Assembly: GCA_028281765.1 (NCBI GenBank)
Contig: JANQJF010000088.1
Location: forward strand, 1-56,590
Direction of reading: 5' to 3'
Origin: Planctomycetota bacterium
GTDB taxonomy: Bacteria; Planctomycetota; UBA1135; UBA2386
DNA: 56,590 bases
Part shown: positions 1 through 7,699 of the stretch, in pieces
Numbering within the stretch: the first letter of the stretch is position 1
Layout of the letters: each line of letters starts with the position of its first letter
Notes under the pieces: model-generated
Databases searched by the model: none
What the model was told of the DNA's origin: nothing
Seen by the model: the letters and a program-made list of their open reading frames with translations, nothing else
Made by a program: the position numbers and the translations under genes

Positions 1-256
1 TCTTCATGGGTGGTGTTGTGTCTGTGGGTTCGTGATTGGTCCCCGGACGCTACACCGCCCGATTTCGTTTACACACCGATTGAGGCTAGCTCCCGGGCCG
101 TGTCCCGAGTCCCGACCCGCTGAACGTGAACGAGCCCGGGTCCGAGCCCGACCTGCGCCTGCGCGGTGGTGAACCACCCCTGCCTCGACCCCTTACCCTT
201 GCCCCCCGGGGATCTCCCATCCCCTTCCACCCCCCGAATGCTACGATGCCCGCGCT
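1..256. other. Intergenic leader region at window start
   Basis: No supported complete gene lies here. The stretch is C-rich on the plus strand and ends in the promoter of the first gene. A CAT at 5-7 could be the ATG of a minus-strand gene leaving the window to the left, but only two further codons are visible, so it is not called. A long minus-strand open frame that reads back from about 1471 into this region is a shadow of the gene at 257. Confidence 0.4.
242..247 (+). promoter_or_regulatory. -10-like TACGAT, leaderless start of the 257 gene
   Basis: TACGAT ends 9 nt before the ATG at 257, so transcription would begin at or within a base or two of the start codon. The same arrangement recurs at 12 other starts in this window. 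No convincing -35 is seen. Confidence 0.5.
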
Positions 257-2191
257 ATGCGGATATCCCTGACCACCGCTAGCCTGCCCCTCGTACTCAC
301 GTCTCTTTGCGCTGCCCAGCCCGGGATCCATCCCGAGGAGCTGAAGCTCAAGCCGAAGATCGACGCGGCGATCGACAAGGGCGTGCAGGCGCTGATCGAC
401 ACGCAACACCGGAACGGATCCTGGGGCGAGTACCCGGGCTACGTCCACGGCAAGACCGCGATGTGCGCGTACGCGCTGCTCAAGTGCGGCGTGTCGCCGG
501 ACTCGCCGACGCTGCGGCGCGCGTTCGCGCGGCTCGACTCGCACGAGCCGTACAAGACCTACACGACCGCGTGCATGATGCTCGCGTACGGCGCGACCGG
601 TCGCGCCGAGTATCACGACCGGCTCGAAGACCTGCTGAAGCGGCTGCTCGACTGGGACCTCGGCGGGCAGTGGGGCTACCCGCGGCACGGCGCGGACAAC
701 AACGGCGCGTCGCGACCCGACCTCTCCAACTCGCAGTACGCCGCGCTCGGACTGTGGATTGCGCACAAGGCCGGTATCAAGGTGCCGAGTGGCGCGTGGA
801 TCGACCTCGCGCGCATCACGCTGAAGTACCAGGAGAAGCCGCGCGACATCAAGGACACGAGCAGCGCGGACAAGAAGGGCACCGGCTCGAAAGCCGGCAA
901 ACTGACCGTCGCGGGCTTCGGGTACGAGCGCCGACGCAAGGCGACCGGCTCGATGACCGCCGCCGGCATCGCGATCCTCAAGATCTGCGAGATCGGTCTC
1001 GGCAAGCGACTCAAGGGCAAGCTGCGTCGCCAGATCGCGGACGGAATCGAGCACGGCGCGAACTGGCTCGGCCACGAGTTCAAGATCGACACCAACCCGC
1101 ACAAGGGCAACCACCACTACTACTACCTCTACGGCCTCGAGCGCACCGGCTCGCTGCTGCGCCAGGAGCAGTTCGGCAAGCACTGGTGGTATCTCCAAGG
1201 CGCGAAGTGGCTGCTGAAGCAGCAGGGCAAAGACGGTCACTGGTTCGAGAAGAAGGGTCACGCCGGCGGCGCCCGCGCGCCGATCGACACGTGCTTCGCG
1301 CTGCTCTTCCTGCGGCGCGCGACGGCGTCGGGCCCGACGACGGGTGACGCCAAGACCGCGAACGCGGGCTTCGCCGTGAAGAAGGACTCCAAGATCGCGC
1401 TGCGCGGCGCGGGACAGAGCCCGGTCGCGCTGTGGATCGACGGGTTCCACGAGACGATCCAGAAGCGGCACGAGGAGCTCGGCATCCGAGTCCTACGCGT
1501 CGAGTATCTGCTCGGCGACCGCGTGCTCGGCATCGCGGCCGGTGATCCGATGAAGCCGTGGCGCGACGATACGTTCTTGCACCGCTGCGAGAACCTGCCC
1601 CTCGGCAAGCACGTGATCCACACTCGCGCGACTCTCGTCTCCCCCGAAGTCCCGCCCGGCGAGACGACGTCGACAGAAACCGTCGAGTCGGAGCGCATGA
1701 CCGTCAACATTCAGGACGTGTTCCGACCGTGGATGGTCGAGGCGGCGAAGCTCGGCGCCGGCGACGACAACCTCGTGAGGCGGCGCAAGCCGATGGCCAC
1801 CGCGAGCTCGAACGCGAGCGAGGCCGGGAAGGCCGTCGACGGCAAGGAGCAGACCAGCTGGCTCTGCGGCGCGAACGACAAGGAGCCGACGATCACGATC
1901 GAACTCCCGCGTGCCGTCAACGCGAATCGCCTCCAGCTCACCCAGGCCGGCTTCCGCAACGTCGACATCGACAAGTACGACCGCATCGTGCGCGTCGCCG
2001 TCGCGTTCAACAAGGACAAGGGCTTCCAGGAAGTCCCGATGCACCCGGACTACCTCGGCGTCACGACGCACGTCTTCGAGTCGACGCGCAAGATCAAGAA
2101 GATCCACGTACGCGTGCTCGAGCGCGAGTCGGGCAAGAAACCCAGGCGCTCCGGTTTCAGCGAGATCGTGCTGCGCAAGACCAAGAAGTGA
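257..2191 (+). CDS. Exported alpha/alpha-toroid protein with C-terminal F5/8C-type domain
   Basis: 644 aa. A signal peptide of about 20 residues ends in CAAQ-P, so the protein is exported. Residues about 30-350 look like a prenyltransferase/squalene-cyclase-type alpha-toroid: repeated helices with Gly-Ser-Trp-Gly near residue 54 and QWGYP near 137. A middle beta-rich stretch follows. The last about 130 residues resemble a discoidin (F5/8 type C) domain, with TASSNASEAGKAVDG, SW and a TIELP strand. Such proteins are common in planctomycetes; no catalytic residues or substrate can be named. The toroid may be a scaffold and the discoidin domain may bind carbohydrate (inference). ATG 257 follows a TACGAT hexamer by 9 nt. 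The downstream gene is 34 bp away and carries its own promoter-like hexamer. Confidence 0.8.
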   Translation: MRISLTTASLPLVLTSLCAAQPGIHPEELKLKPKIDAAIDKGVQALIDTQHRNGSWGEYPGYVHGKTAMCAYALLKCGVSPDSPTLRRAFARLDSHEPYKTYTTACMMLAYGATGRAEYHDRLEDLLKRLLDWDLGGQWGYPRHGADNNGASRPDLSNSQYAALGLWIAHKAGIKVPSGAWIDLARITLKYQEKPRDIKDTSSADKKGTGSKAGKLTVAGFGYERRRKATGSMTAAGIAILKICEIGLGKRLKGKLRRQIADGIEHGANWLGHEFKIDTNPHKGNHHYYYLYGLERTGSLLRQEQFGKHWWYLQGAKWLLKQQGKDGHWFEKKGHAGGARAPIDTCFALLFLRRATASGPTTGDAKTANAGFAVKKDSKIALRGAGQSPVALWIDGFHETIQKRHEELGIRVLRVEYLLGDRVLGIAAGDPMKPWRDDTFLHRCENLPLGKHVIHTRATLVSPEVPPGETTSTETVESERMTVNIQDVFRPWMVEAAKLGAGDDNLVRRRKPMATASSNASEAGKAVDGKEQTSWLCGANDKEPTITIELPRAVNANRLQLTQAGFRNVDIDKYDRIVRVAVAFNKDKGFQEVPMHPDYLGVTTHVFESTRKIKKIHVRVLERESGKKPRRSGFSEIVLRKTKK

Positions 2192-2213
2192 GCCCCGACC
2201 GATCCCGAACGGG

Positions 2214-2219
2214 TATCTT
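2214..2219 (+). promoter_or_regulatory. -10-like TATCTT setting the GTG start at 2226
   Basis: TATCTT ends 6 nt before GTG 2226. It supports that start over any of the upstream in-frame codons, which translate to Ser/Arg-rich shadow sequence from the preceding gene. Confidence 0.45.
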
Positions 2220-2225
2220 GCGCTC

Positions 2226-4127
2226 GTGCAGATCCCCCTCGGTCGATTTTGGCTCTGCGGCGTCGCGCTGAGCGCGCTGACGGCCGCGCTCTCCGCACAA
2301 CACGTCGAGCTCAAGGGCCGCGTCGTGGATGAAGCGGGCGCCCCGGTGCCGGGTGCGCGCATTTCGTTCACGCCGCTGCGCATCCCGCCGCGGCCGATCC
2401 CCGGCGTGCGCGGCGGCTACGGCCTCGCGCAGCGGCTGCGCGTCGCGAAGACCCGCCTGCCCAAGACGATCACGGACCGCGACGGCGAGTGGCGCGTAAC
2501 CCTGAACCCGATCCAGGCCGCGCTGACGACGGCGGGGCTGACGCGCTTTCTGATGCAGGTGCGCTCGAAGGACCACGCGGCGTGGCAGCGCTGCCTGAGC
2601 GGTGACCTCCGCGAGGTCTCGACGTTCACGGCGCGGCTGGCGAACAAGCCCGCGCGACCGCCGCTCGAGTTCCAGGTGCGCGGCGGCGAGGCGCCATACT
2701 TCGGCTGCGTCGTCATCGAGCGCGCGTTCCGTGTCGCTCGCAACCGCGCGATCTGGATTGCGACGACCCAGCAGATCGAGCGCGACGGGTCGTGCACGTT
2801 CGACCAGGAGGTGCGGATTCCCGGGGAACCCGGCGCGGTCAGCCCGACCGCGCGCGCCGAGGGCTACCGCGTGACCCTGCACATCGCGGGCCTCGAGGCC
2901 GCACAGGTCACGCTTCCGCCCGGCAAGTCGGTCGTCGAGCTCGAGCCGAGCCCGTGGGGCTCGCGCCCCGTGCTCGCGGCGCGCGCCGCTCCGGCGAAAC
3001 CGCCGATCCGCGCGACGTACGAAGTCGGCGACGAGGAGATCGTGCTCGAGCTGCCGAACCACAAGATCCCGCTGCTCGGAGAGATCGAGCCGATTCGCGT
3101 CACGACCGGGTCGGGCGAAGTCGAACTCGACGCGTGGGATCCGGAGGTGCCGCTGTTCCTGAAGCAGGAGGACGTCGCGACGGAAGCGTCCACGTCCGAC
3201 GAGGAGGTCGAGACCGCGCCGGCACCCAAGGGCTCGCTGCAGATCACGGTCACCGACCGTCGCGGCAACCCCGTCTACGGCGCCGGCGTCTGGCTCGAGA
3301 ATCGCGCGGTCAAGCGCGCGCACGTCGAGACCGATCTGTTCGCCGTCACGAACACGAAGGGTGTCGCGAAGCTGGAGAAGCTACCGAAGGGCACGTTCAG
3401 CGTCCTGACGAAGCATCCGGATCACGGCATCGCCGAGGTCCTGGCCGACGTCCGCACGTCGGGCACGAAGGTCGAGACCAAGCTGTTCGCGCCGCGCAAC
3501 GTCGCCGTCGACGAGCGCCCGGCCGACGGCCAGATCCTGCTCGACTTCGGCGAGATGCCCGTCGCGGACCGCGCGACGAAGACATCGGTCGGAATGTTCG
3601 ACGGCCCGCGCGTGATTTGGCGTCGCTTCGATCACCGCCCGCGCTTCGTGCGCATCGAAGGGCTGACGCCGGGCCCGACGAACTTCTTCGTCCAGGTCGG
3701 GGACGAGCCCGCGCGGTTCATCGGTGGCGAGCTCACGCGCGCACTCGACGCGCCCGCGTTCGACCCGCTTTCGATCGAACCGACGACCTACACGATTCGT
3801 GCAGCCGACGCGGACGGGACGGCCCTGAACGACATTTCGATCTCGCTCGGGGACAAGCCCGGACGCGACGGCAAGCCACGGTCGAGTTCGCTGTTCGCAG
3901 TCGAACGCGTCGAAGCCGGCGTGTTCCGCGTGACCGCGCACGTCCACGGCGTGCTGTGGGCACAGGTGTTGTCCGAAGGTCACGTTGCGGGCGAGATCGG
4001 ACTCGAAGCGGGCGCCGCCGGCGAGATCGTGGCCAAGCTCGCCAAGGTGCCGCCGCCGCCTGAGGACGAGAAGGACGGGGACGACAAAGACGGGGACGAC
4101 AACGACCGCGACGACGCCCCGGACTGA
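2226..4127 (+). CDS. Exported carboxypeptidase-regulatory-like domain protein
   Basis: 633 aa from GTG 2226. The frame stays open upstream to 1911, but that part overlaps the previous gene and is Ser/Arg-rich shadow. From 2226 the protein starts with a clear signal peptide (FWLCGVALSALTAALSAQ). Immediately after it comes a carboxypeptidase regulatory-like Ig fold (ELKGRVVDEAGAPVPGA). A second such domain lies near residue 335-400 (GSLQITVTDRRGNPVYGAG). The C-terminus is an acidic Asp/Glu/Lys run after PPPP. These domains are structural, usually in surface or secreted proteins, and no enzymatic motif is visible. Likely envelope or extracellular; function unknown. Confidence 0.75.
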   Translation: MQIPLGRFWLCGVALSALTAALSAQHVELKGRVVDEAGAPVPGARISFTPLRIPPRPIPGVRGGYGLAQRLRVAKTRLPKTITDRDGEWRVTLNPIQAALTTAGLTRFLMQVRSKDHAAWQRCLSGDLREVSTFTARLANKPARPPLEFQVRGGEAPYFGCVVIERAFRVARNRAIWIATTQQIERDGSCTFDQEVRIPGEPGAVSPTARAEGYRVTLHIAGLEAAQVTLPPGKSVVELEPSPWGSRPVLAARAAPAKPPIRATYEVGDEEIVLELPNHKIPLLGEIEPIRVTTGSGEVELDAWDPEVPLFLKQEDVATEASTSDEEVETAPAPKGSLQITVTDRRGNPVYGAGVWLENRAVKRAHVETDLFAVTNTKGVAKLEKLPKGTFSVLTKHPDHGIAEVLADVRTSGTKVETKLFAPRNVAVDERPADGQILLDFGEMPVADRATKTSVGMFDGPRVIWRRFDHRPRFVRIEGLTPGPTNFFVQVGDEPARFIGGELTRALDAPAFDPLSIEPTTYTIRAADADGTALNDISISLGDKPGRDGKPRSSSLFAVERVEAGVFRVTAHVHGVLWAQVLSEGHVAGEIGLEAGAAGEIVAKLAKVPPPPEDEKDGDDKDGDDNDRDDAPD

Positions 4128-4169
4128 CCCGCGCGTTCCGCTCGCCGGGATCTTGTCCACGTAGTCCAC

Positions 4170-5285
4170 GTGGACCCTCACCTTCTTCTCGCCGCGGCGG
4201 AGTCTCTCGGTCCGGGCATGATCCCGGCGTTGCTCGATCCGCACCTCGATCCGACCGACTCCCTCGAGTTTCCGCCGGACGGCACTCCACCGGCGGCACG
4301 GGCGCGCTGCCGTGACGTCAGCCGCCTCGACGCCACGGCTCGGAACTGGCTCGACGACGCCGACCGCGCCGGCCTCCACGTGCTCACGCCGTCGAGCCCC
4401 GACTACCCGGACGCGCTTCGAGAAGCACCGCTGCGCCCGCTGGTGCTGTTCGTGCGCGGCGACGTGACGCTCCTGGCCACGAGCAAGGCCGCGCTCACGG
4501 TCGTGGGCAGCCGCACGCCCACGGCCTACGGTCGCGGCGCCGCGCGCGACTTCTGCGACACGCTCGCCGCCGCCGGCGTCTCACTGTGGAGCGGGCTCGC
4601 GGCCGGCATCGATGCCGCGGCGCACGAGTCCTGCGTGCGACGCGACGTGCCGACCGTCGCCGTGCTCGCTGGGGGACTCGACCGGATCTACCCGGCCGCG
4701 CACCGCGGCCTCGCGGACCGCATCGTCGCGCGCGGCGGCGCGTGCGTGTCCGAGCTCCCGCCAGGCATGCCCCCGCAGCGTGGACACTTCCCGCGCCGCA
4801 ATCGCATCCTCGCGCTCGCGTCCGGCGGCGTGCTCGTGATCGAAGCCGGACTCGCGTCGGGCTCACTGCACACGGCGCGATTCGCAGCGGACGCCGGCAC
4901 GTCCGTCTGGGCACTCCCCGGTCCCTACACGAGCGAGCGCAGCCGCGGGTGCCACCGACTGCTCGCGGACGGCGCGCTCATTGCGGCCGATCCCGAGTCG
5001 TTGCTGCGCGAACTCGGCGTCGCGTGCGCGCGCGACGCCGACGACGACCTCGACCGCGCGAACGGACTTGCGCTCTCCGCCGACGCAGAGTCGATCCTCC
5101 GCACGCTCGCCGCGGGACCGCGCCCCACCGAATTCGTCCGCCGGGAGTGCGGTCTCGAGCCGGATCGGTTCCTCGCCGCTCTGCTCGACCTGCGGGACAG
5201 CCGTCGCGCGATCGAATTGCCCGGCGATCTTCTCGCGGCTACGGCAGGAACAGCGCCGCGAGGATCCACATCGACGCGACGATGA
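4170..5285 (+). CDS. dprA: DNA-processing protein DprA
   Basis: 371 aa. DprA loads RecA onto incoming single-stranded DNA during natural transformation, in the cytoplasm. The Rossmann-like core is recognisable by VGSRTPTAYG near residue 111, SGLAAGIDAAAH near 144, FPRRNRILALAS near 207 and EAGLASGSLHTARFA near 225. The C-terminal about 60 residues form the usual DprA winged-helix-like domain (ADAESILRTLAAGP onward). The N-terminal about 75 residues are a degenerate HhH/SAM-like region. The start used is GTG 4170. No topA neighbours it, unlike the frequent dprA-topA pair. Its last 47 bp overlap the 3' end of the minus-strand gene 5239-5430. Confidence 0.93.
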   Translation: MDPHLLLAAAESLGPGMIPALLDPHLDPTDSLEFPPDGTPPAARARCRDVSRLDATARNWLDDADRAGLHVLTPSSPDYPDALREAPLRPLVLFVRGDVTLLATSKAALTVVGSRTPTAYGRGAARDFCDTLAAAGVSLWSGLAAGIDAAAHESCVRRDVPTVAVLAGGLDRIYPAAHRGLADRIVARGGACVSELPPGMPPQRGHFPRRNRILALASGGVLVIEAGLASGSLHTARFAADAGTSVWALPGPYTSERSRGCHRLLADGALIAADPESLLRELGVACARDADDDLDRANGLALSADAESILRTLAAGPRPTEFVRRECGLEPDRFLAALLDLRDSRRAIELPGDLLAATAGTAPRGSTSTRR

Positions 5286-5430
5286 GGACGGTCCAGCCGA
5301 CGACTTTGACCGTCTTGCGCGCCGCGATCTCGGCCACGCCCTTCGCGGTCGGAGCGAGCGGCGCGGAGTAGACGATCATGACCAGATAGACGGCCGGCAG
5401 AAACACCGCGATGCGGAACAGCAGGCTCAC
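5239..5430 (-). CDS. 63-aa two-helix membrane protein, coupled to upstream gene
   Basis: Unrecognised small protein. Its GTG start at 5430 overlaps the TGA stop of the 5427-6242 gene (GTGA), so it is almost certainly translated by coupling. Two hydrophobic helices, residues about 3-22 and 43-62, flank a short basic linker. The longer open frame upstream is a shadow of the neighbouring gene. The last 47 bp run antisense into the 3' end of dprA. Likely a partner of the preceding membrane protein (inference from coupling). Confidence 0.6.
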   Translation of the reverse strand: MSLLFRIAVFLPAVYLVMIVYSAPLAPTAKGVAEIAARKTVKVVGWTVLIVASMWILAALFLP

Positions 5431-6242
5431 TTCGCTTCCTCCGCATCCAGCGGCACGACGAACGAGTCCGGACCGTCCTCGGCGACGGTGTACGCATTCG
5501 TCATGACGAGCAGGTTCATGAAGCCGGCGACAGTGCACAGCGTCACGCCTAGATCCCAGTGCAACGGCAGCGCCTCGAACCGCATGCCCGCGGTCACGAC
5601 CGAGCCGAAGATCACGCCGACCCCACAGAGCACCTCGCCGTCGAACCACGCCGACGCAAGCACGCGGTCGACCGCGTGGCCACCGGAGAACGCGAGCCCG
5701 CCGAAGAACACGATCAGCACCGCCGCACCGAGCAGAATGCCCTTGTCCTTCTGGCCGGCCATCACGTGCCCCCAGCCCGGGACCAACCACGTCGCGCCCG
5801 CCGCGAGCGCCGGCGAGACGCCGCTCTTCGACTCGCGGTTCTGCGCGAGCCAGTGCGCATCGGCCATCCATAGGCAGTTGAGCACACCCGAGCACGCGGT
5901 CAGCAGCAGGCCGAGGTGCACGCCGTCGACCGGCATCCGCTCGAGGCGCATCATCTCCGGCCCCGTCGTGTCGCGCAGGAACGCGGCGACGATCGTGCAG
6001 CCGAGGTTCGGTGCTTCCGGCAGCATGCCGATCGGCACGAATCGCAGTACGCCTTCGAACCACGTTCCCGTGAGCGTAAACAGCGCGTGGTACCACAGGT
6101 GCTGCCCGACGATCGCATAGCCCGCGAAGAACAGGCCCGCGGTCACGACGAGCGCGACGACACCACGCACGGGTCGGCCGAGCACGAAGTGGGCCGAGCC
6201 CGGCACGAACAGCGTCGCGAGGATGGCTTGGGAGGGCTGCAT
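5427..6242 (-). CDS. Polytopic membrane protein with duplicated PGxGHxxxG motif (DUF6677-like?)
   Basis: 271 aa from ATG 6242. The open frame extends to 6560, but the first 106 codons are Ser/Arg-rich shadow of the neighbouring gene, and TACGGT (6252-6257) ends 9 nt before this ATG. Two equivalent blocks are visible: VPGSAHFVLGRPVRG at residues about 14-28 and VPGWGHVMAGQKDKG in the middle, each followed by a hydrophobic helix, as in small TM2/DUF5683-type membrane families. It resembles planctomycete proteins I recall as DUF6677; this is not verified. Function unknown, inner membrane. First gene of a two-gene coupled unit. Confidence 0.65.
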   Translation of the reverse strand: MQPSQAILATLFVPGSAHFVLGRPVRGVVALVVTAGLFFAGYAIVGQHLWYHALFTLTGTWFEGVLRFVPIGMLPEAPNLGCTIVAAFLRDTTGPEMMRLERMPVDGVHLGLLLTACSGVLNCLWMADAHWLAQNRESKSGVSPALAAGATWLVPGWGHVMAGQKDKGILLGAAVLIVFFGGLAFSGGHAVDRVLASAWFDGEVLCGVGVIFGSVVTAGMRFEALPLHWDLGVTLCTVAGFMNLLVMTNAYTVAEDGPDSFVVPLDAEEAK

Positions 6243-6251
6243 TCGGGCGTC

Positions 6252-6257
6252 ACCGTA
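6252..6257 (-). promoter_or_regulatory. -10-like TACGGT, leaderless start of the 6242 gene
   Basis: On the minus strand TACGGT ends 9 nt before ATG 6242. Confidence 0.4.
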
Positions 6258-6312
6258 GCGAGGAGCCGGCGCGGAGTCGACGGTTCGCGCCGACCCGGGG
6301 CGGACAATCGTG

Positions 6313-7578
6313 CTACGGCACGGGGGCGAACACGACGTCCCGCGCGAACGAATAGCGACGCGTCGCACGCGGGGCCGCGACGATGCGGTCGTCGTCGTCG
6401 GGGACCCCGATCCGCAGCTCGAACACCCACGGGTCGGCCCGGAAGACGAGGCTGTGGAGAGTCGCGAAGCCGCGGCCACTGCGGTCGACCGCTCGGAGCG
6501 CGTCCCAGGCCTCGGCGACCGACAGCTTCTTGTCGCCATTCTCGAGACAGGCACCGACACCTTCCGTGATCTGCGCGAAGCGCTGGCCAGAGTCCCCCCC
6601 GCCGTGCGCGGCGAAGTGATTCGTGACGACGCACGGCGCTTCGCGATCCTTGAGCACGACCTTGCGGATGTCGGTCTCGTAGACCGCGACCGGCGTGTCG
6701 CTGCCCTCGGGCTTGCGCGGCATCACGATGCGCGTGATGAAGCTCGACGGCGGGCTGGTCTCCTCGAGCATGCGCCTGCCGAGCTCACGCATGCCGTCGA
6801 TGTCCCCGCGCTGCAGGATCTCGCGCGCCGCGATCGCCGTCGGCATCGAGTCCGGCTCGGGCATGCCGCCCTCGCCGCTGCCGACGTGCAAGAACGCTGC
6901 ACATCCGTCCGCGTTCACGCCCGTCACCATGCCGATATAGCCGGGCCAAGTCACCGCAGCGAACGCGTGCCCGTCGGTCGGATACTGGACGAGCAGGACC
7001 GTCGCCTTCATCAAGTGCGCCCCGCTGACCGGCCAGTCGAAGTTGCGCGTCGTCAGCACGCCGCCGCCCTCGACCATGTCTTCCCACGCCGTGAATCCGG
7101 AGCAGCCCATGAGCGCGAACACGTCGAGCGCGTTGACGAGCAGCAGATCCTGCAAATCCATGTCGCGATCGAAATCCTTCATCGCGAGCTTCGCGCCGCT
7201 GGCGAGGATTCCGCGATACAGCGCTTCGAGTTCGGCCTGCACGTCGTCCGGATACGCGATCAAGCGCGGCAGCATGCGCCGCACCTCACCGAGCATCCGG
7301 GGCTGCCTCCCGAACCGGTAGCCCAGCTCGGCGCGGCACAGGTCCGCGATCTCCTTGCCGAGCAGCTCCCCGTGCGCGAAGCCACGCTCCTCGGGTGAGC
7401 CGTAGAGGCGCACGATCCGGAGGTCGCCGTGCTGCTCGACGCGACCGTGGTCGTGCGTCGCGGTGACCGCCGGCGGTCGCTTGCCGTTCTTGGCTTCCAG
7501 TTGACTCGTCTGCGCCACGCACCAAGGCGTCACAGCGAGGAAAATCACCACACTCAGGTCGAAACGGGCGAGTCGCAT
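6313..7578 (-). CDS. Exported C45-type acyltransferase/peptidase (Ntn hydrolase)
   Basis: 421 aa with a signal peptide of about 22 residues (VAQ-T cleavage). The fold resembles acyl-CoA:6-aminopenicillanate acyltransferase / C45 peptidases, in which an internal Cys becomes the N-terminal nucleophile after self-cleavage. The candidate is Cys159 in MGCSGFTAW, followed by the family hallmark TTRNFDWP about 25 residues later. RGFAHGELLG near residue 65 fits the N-terminal propeptide region. Substrate unknown; amide or peptide hydrolysis outside the cytoplasm is likely. ATG 7578 follows TACAAC by 7 nt. It is transcribed divergently from the histidine kinase across 121 bp. Confidence 0.8.
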   Translation of the reverse strand: MRLARFDLSVVIFLAVTPWCVAQTSQLEAKNGKRPPAVTATHDHGRVEQHGDLRIVRLYGSPEERGFAHGELLGKEIADLCRAELGYRFGRQPRMLGEVRRMLPRLIAYPDDVQAELEALYRGILASGAKLAMKDFDRDMDLQDLLLVNALDVFALMGCSGFTAWEDMVEGGGVLTTRNFDWPVSGAHLMKATVLLVQYPTDGHAFAAVTWPGYIGMVTGVNADGCAAFLHVGSGEGGMPEPDSMPTAIAAREILQRGDIDGMRELGRRMLEETSPPSSFITRIVMPRKPEGSDTPVAVYETDIRKVVLKDREAPCVVTNHFAAHGGGDSGQRFAQITEGVGACLENGDKKLSVAEAWDALRAVDRSGRGFATLHSLVFRADPWVFELRIGVPDDDDRIVAAPRATRRYSFARDVVFAPVP

Positions 7579-7585
7579 CGCCCCT

Positions 7586-7591
7586 GTTGTA
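7586..7591 (-). promoter_or_regulatory. -10-like TACAAC, leaderless start of the 7578 gene
   Basis: TACAAC on the minus strand ends 7 nt before ATG 7578. Confidence 0.5.
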
Positions 7592-7699
7592 GCAGACCGC
7601 GCGCGCCGGGTCGCGCTCCCTCACGCCGCTCAGGGCAACCGCGGATCGTGTCGATAGAACCAACAGATCCGTTGGCCAAGGGAACGAAAAAAAGACCAG

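Noticed and set aside
86..1471. 461-codon minus-strand open frame
   Set aside because: Arg/Ala/Val-rich composition, antisense to a well-supported exported protein; a GC-driven shadow frame.
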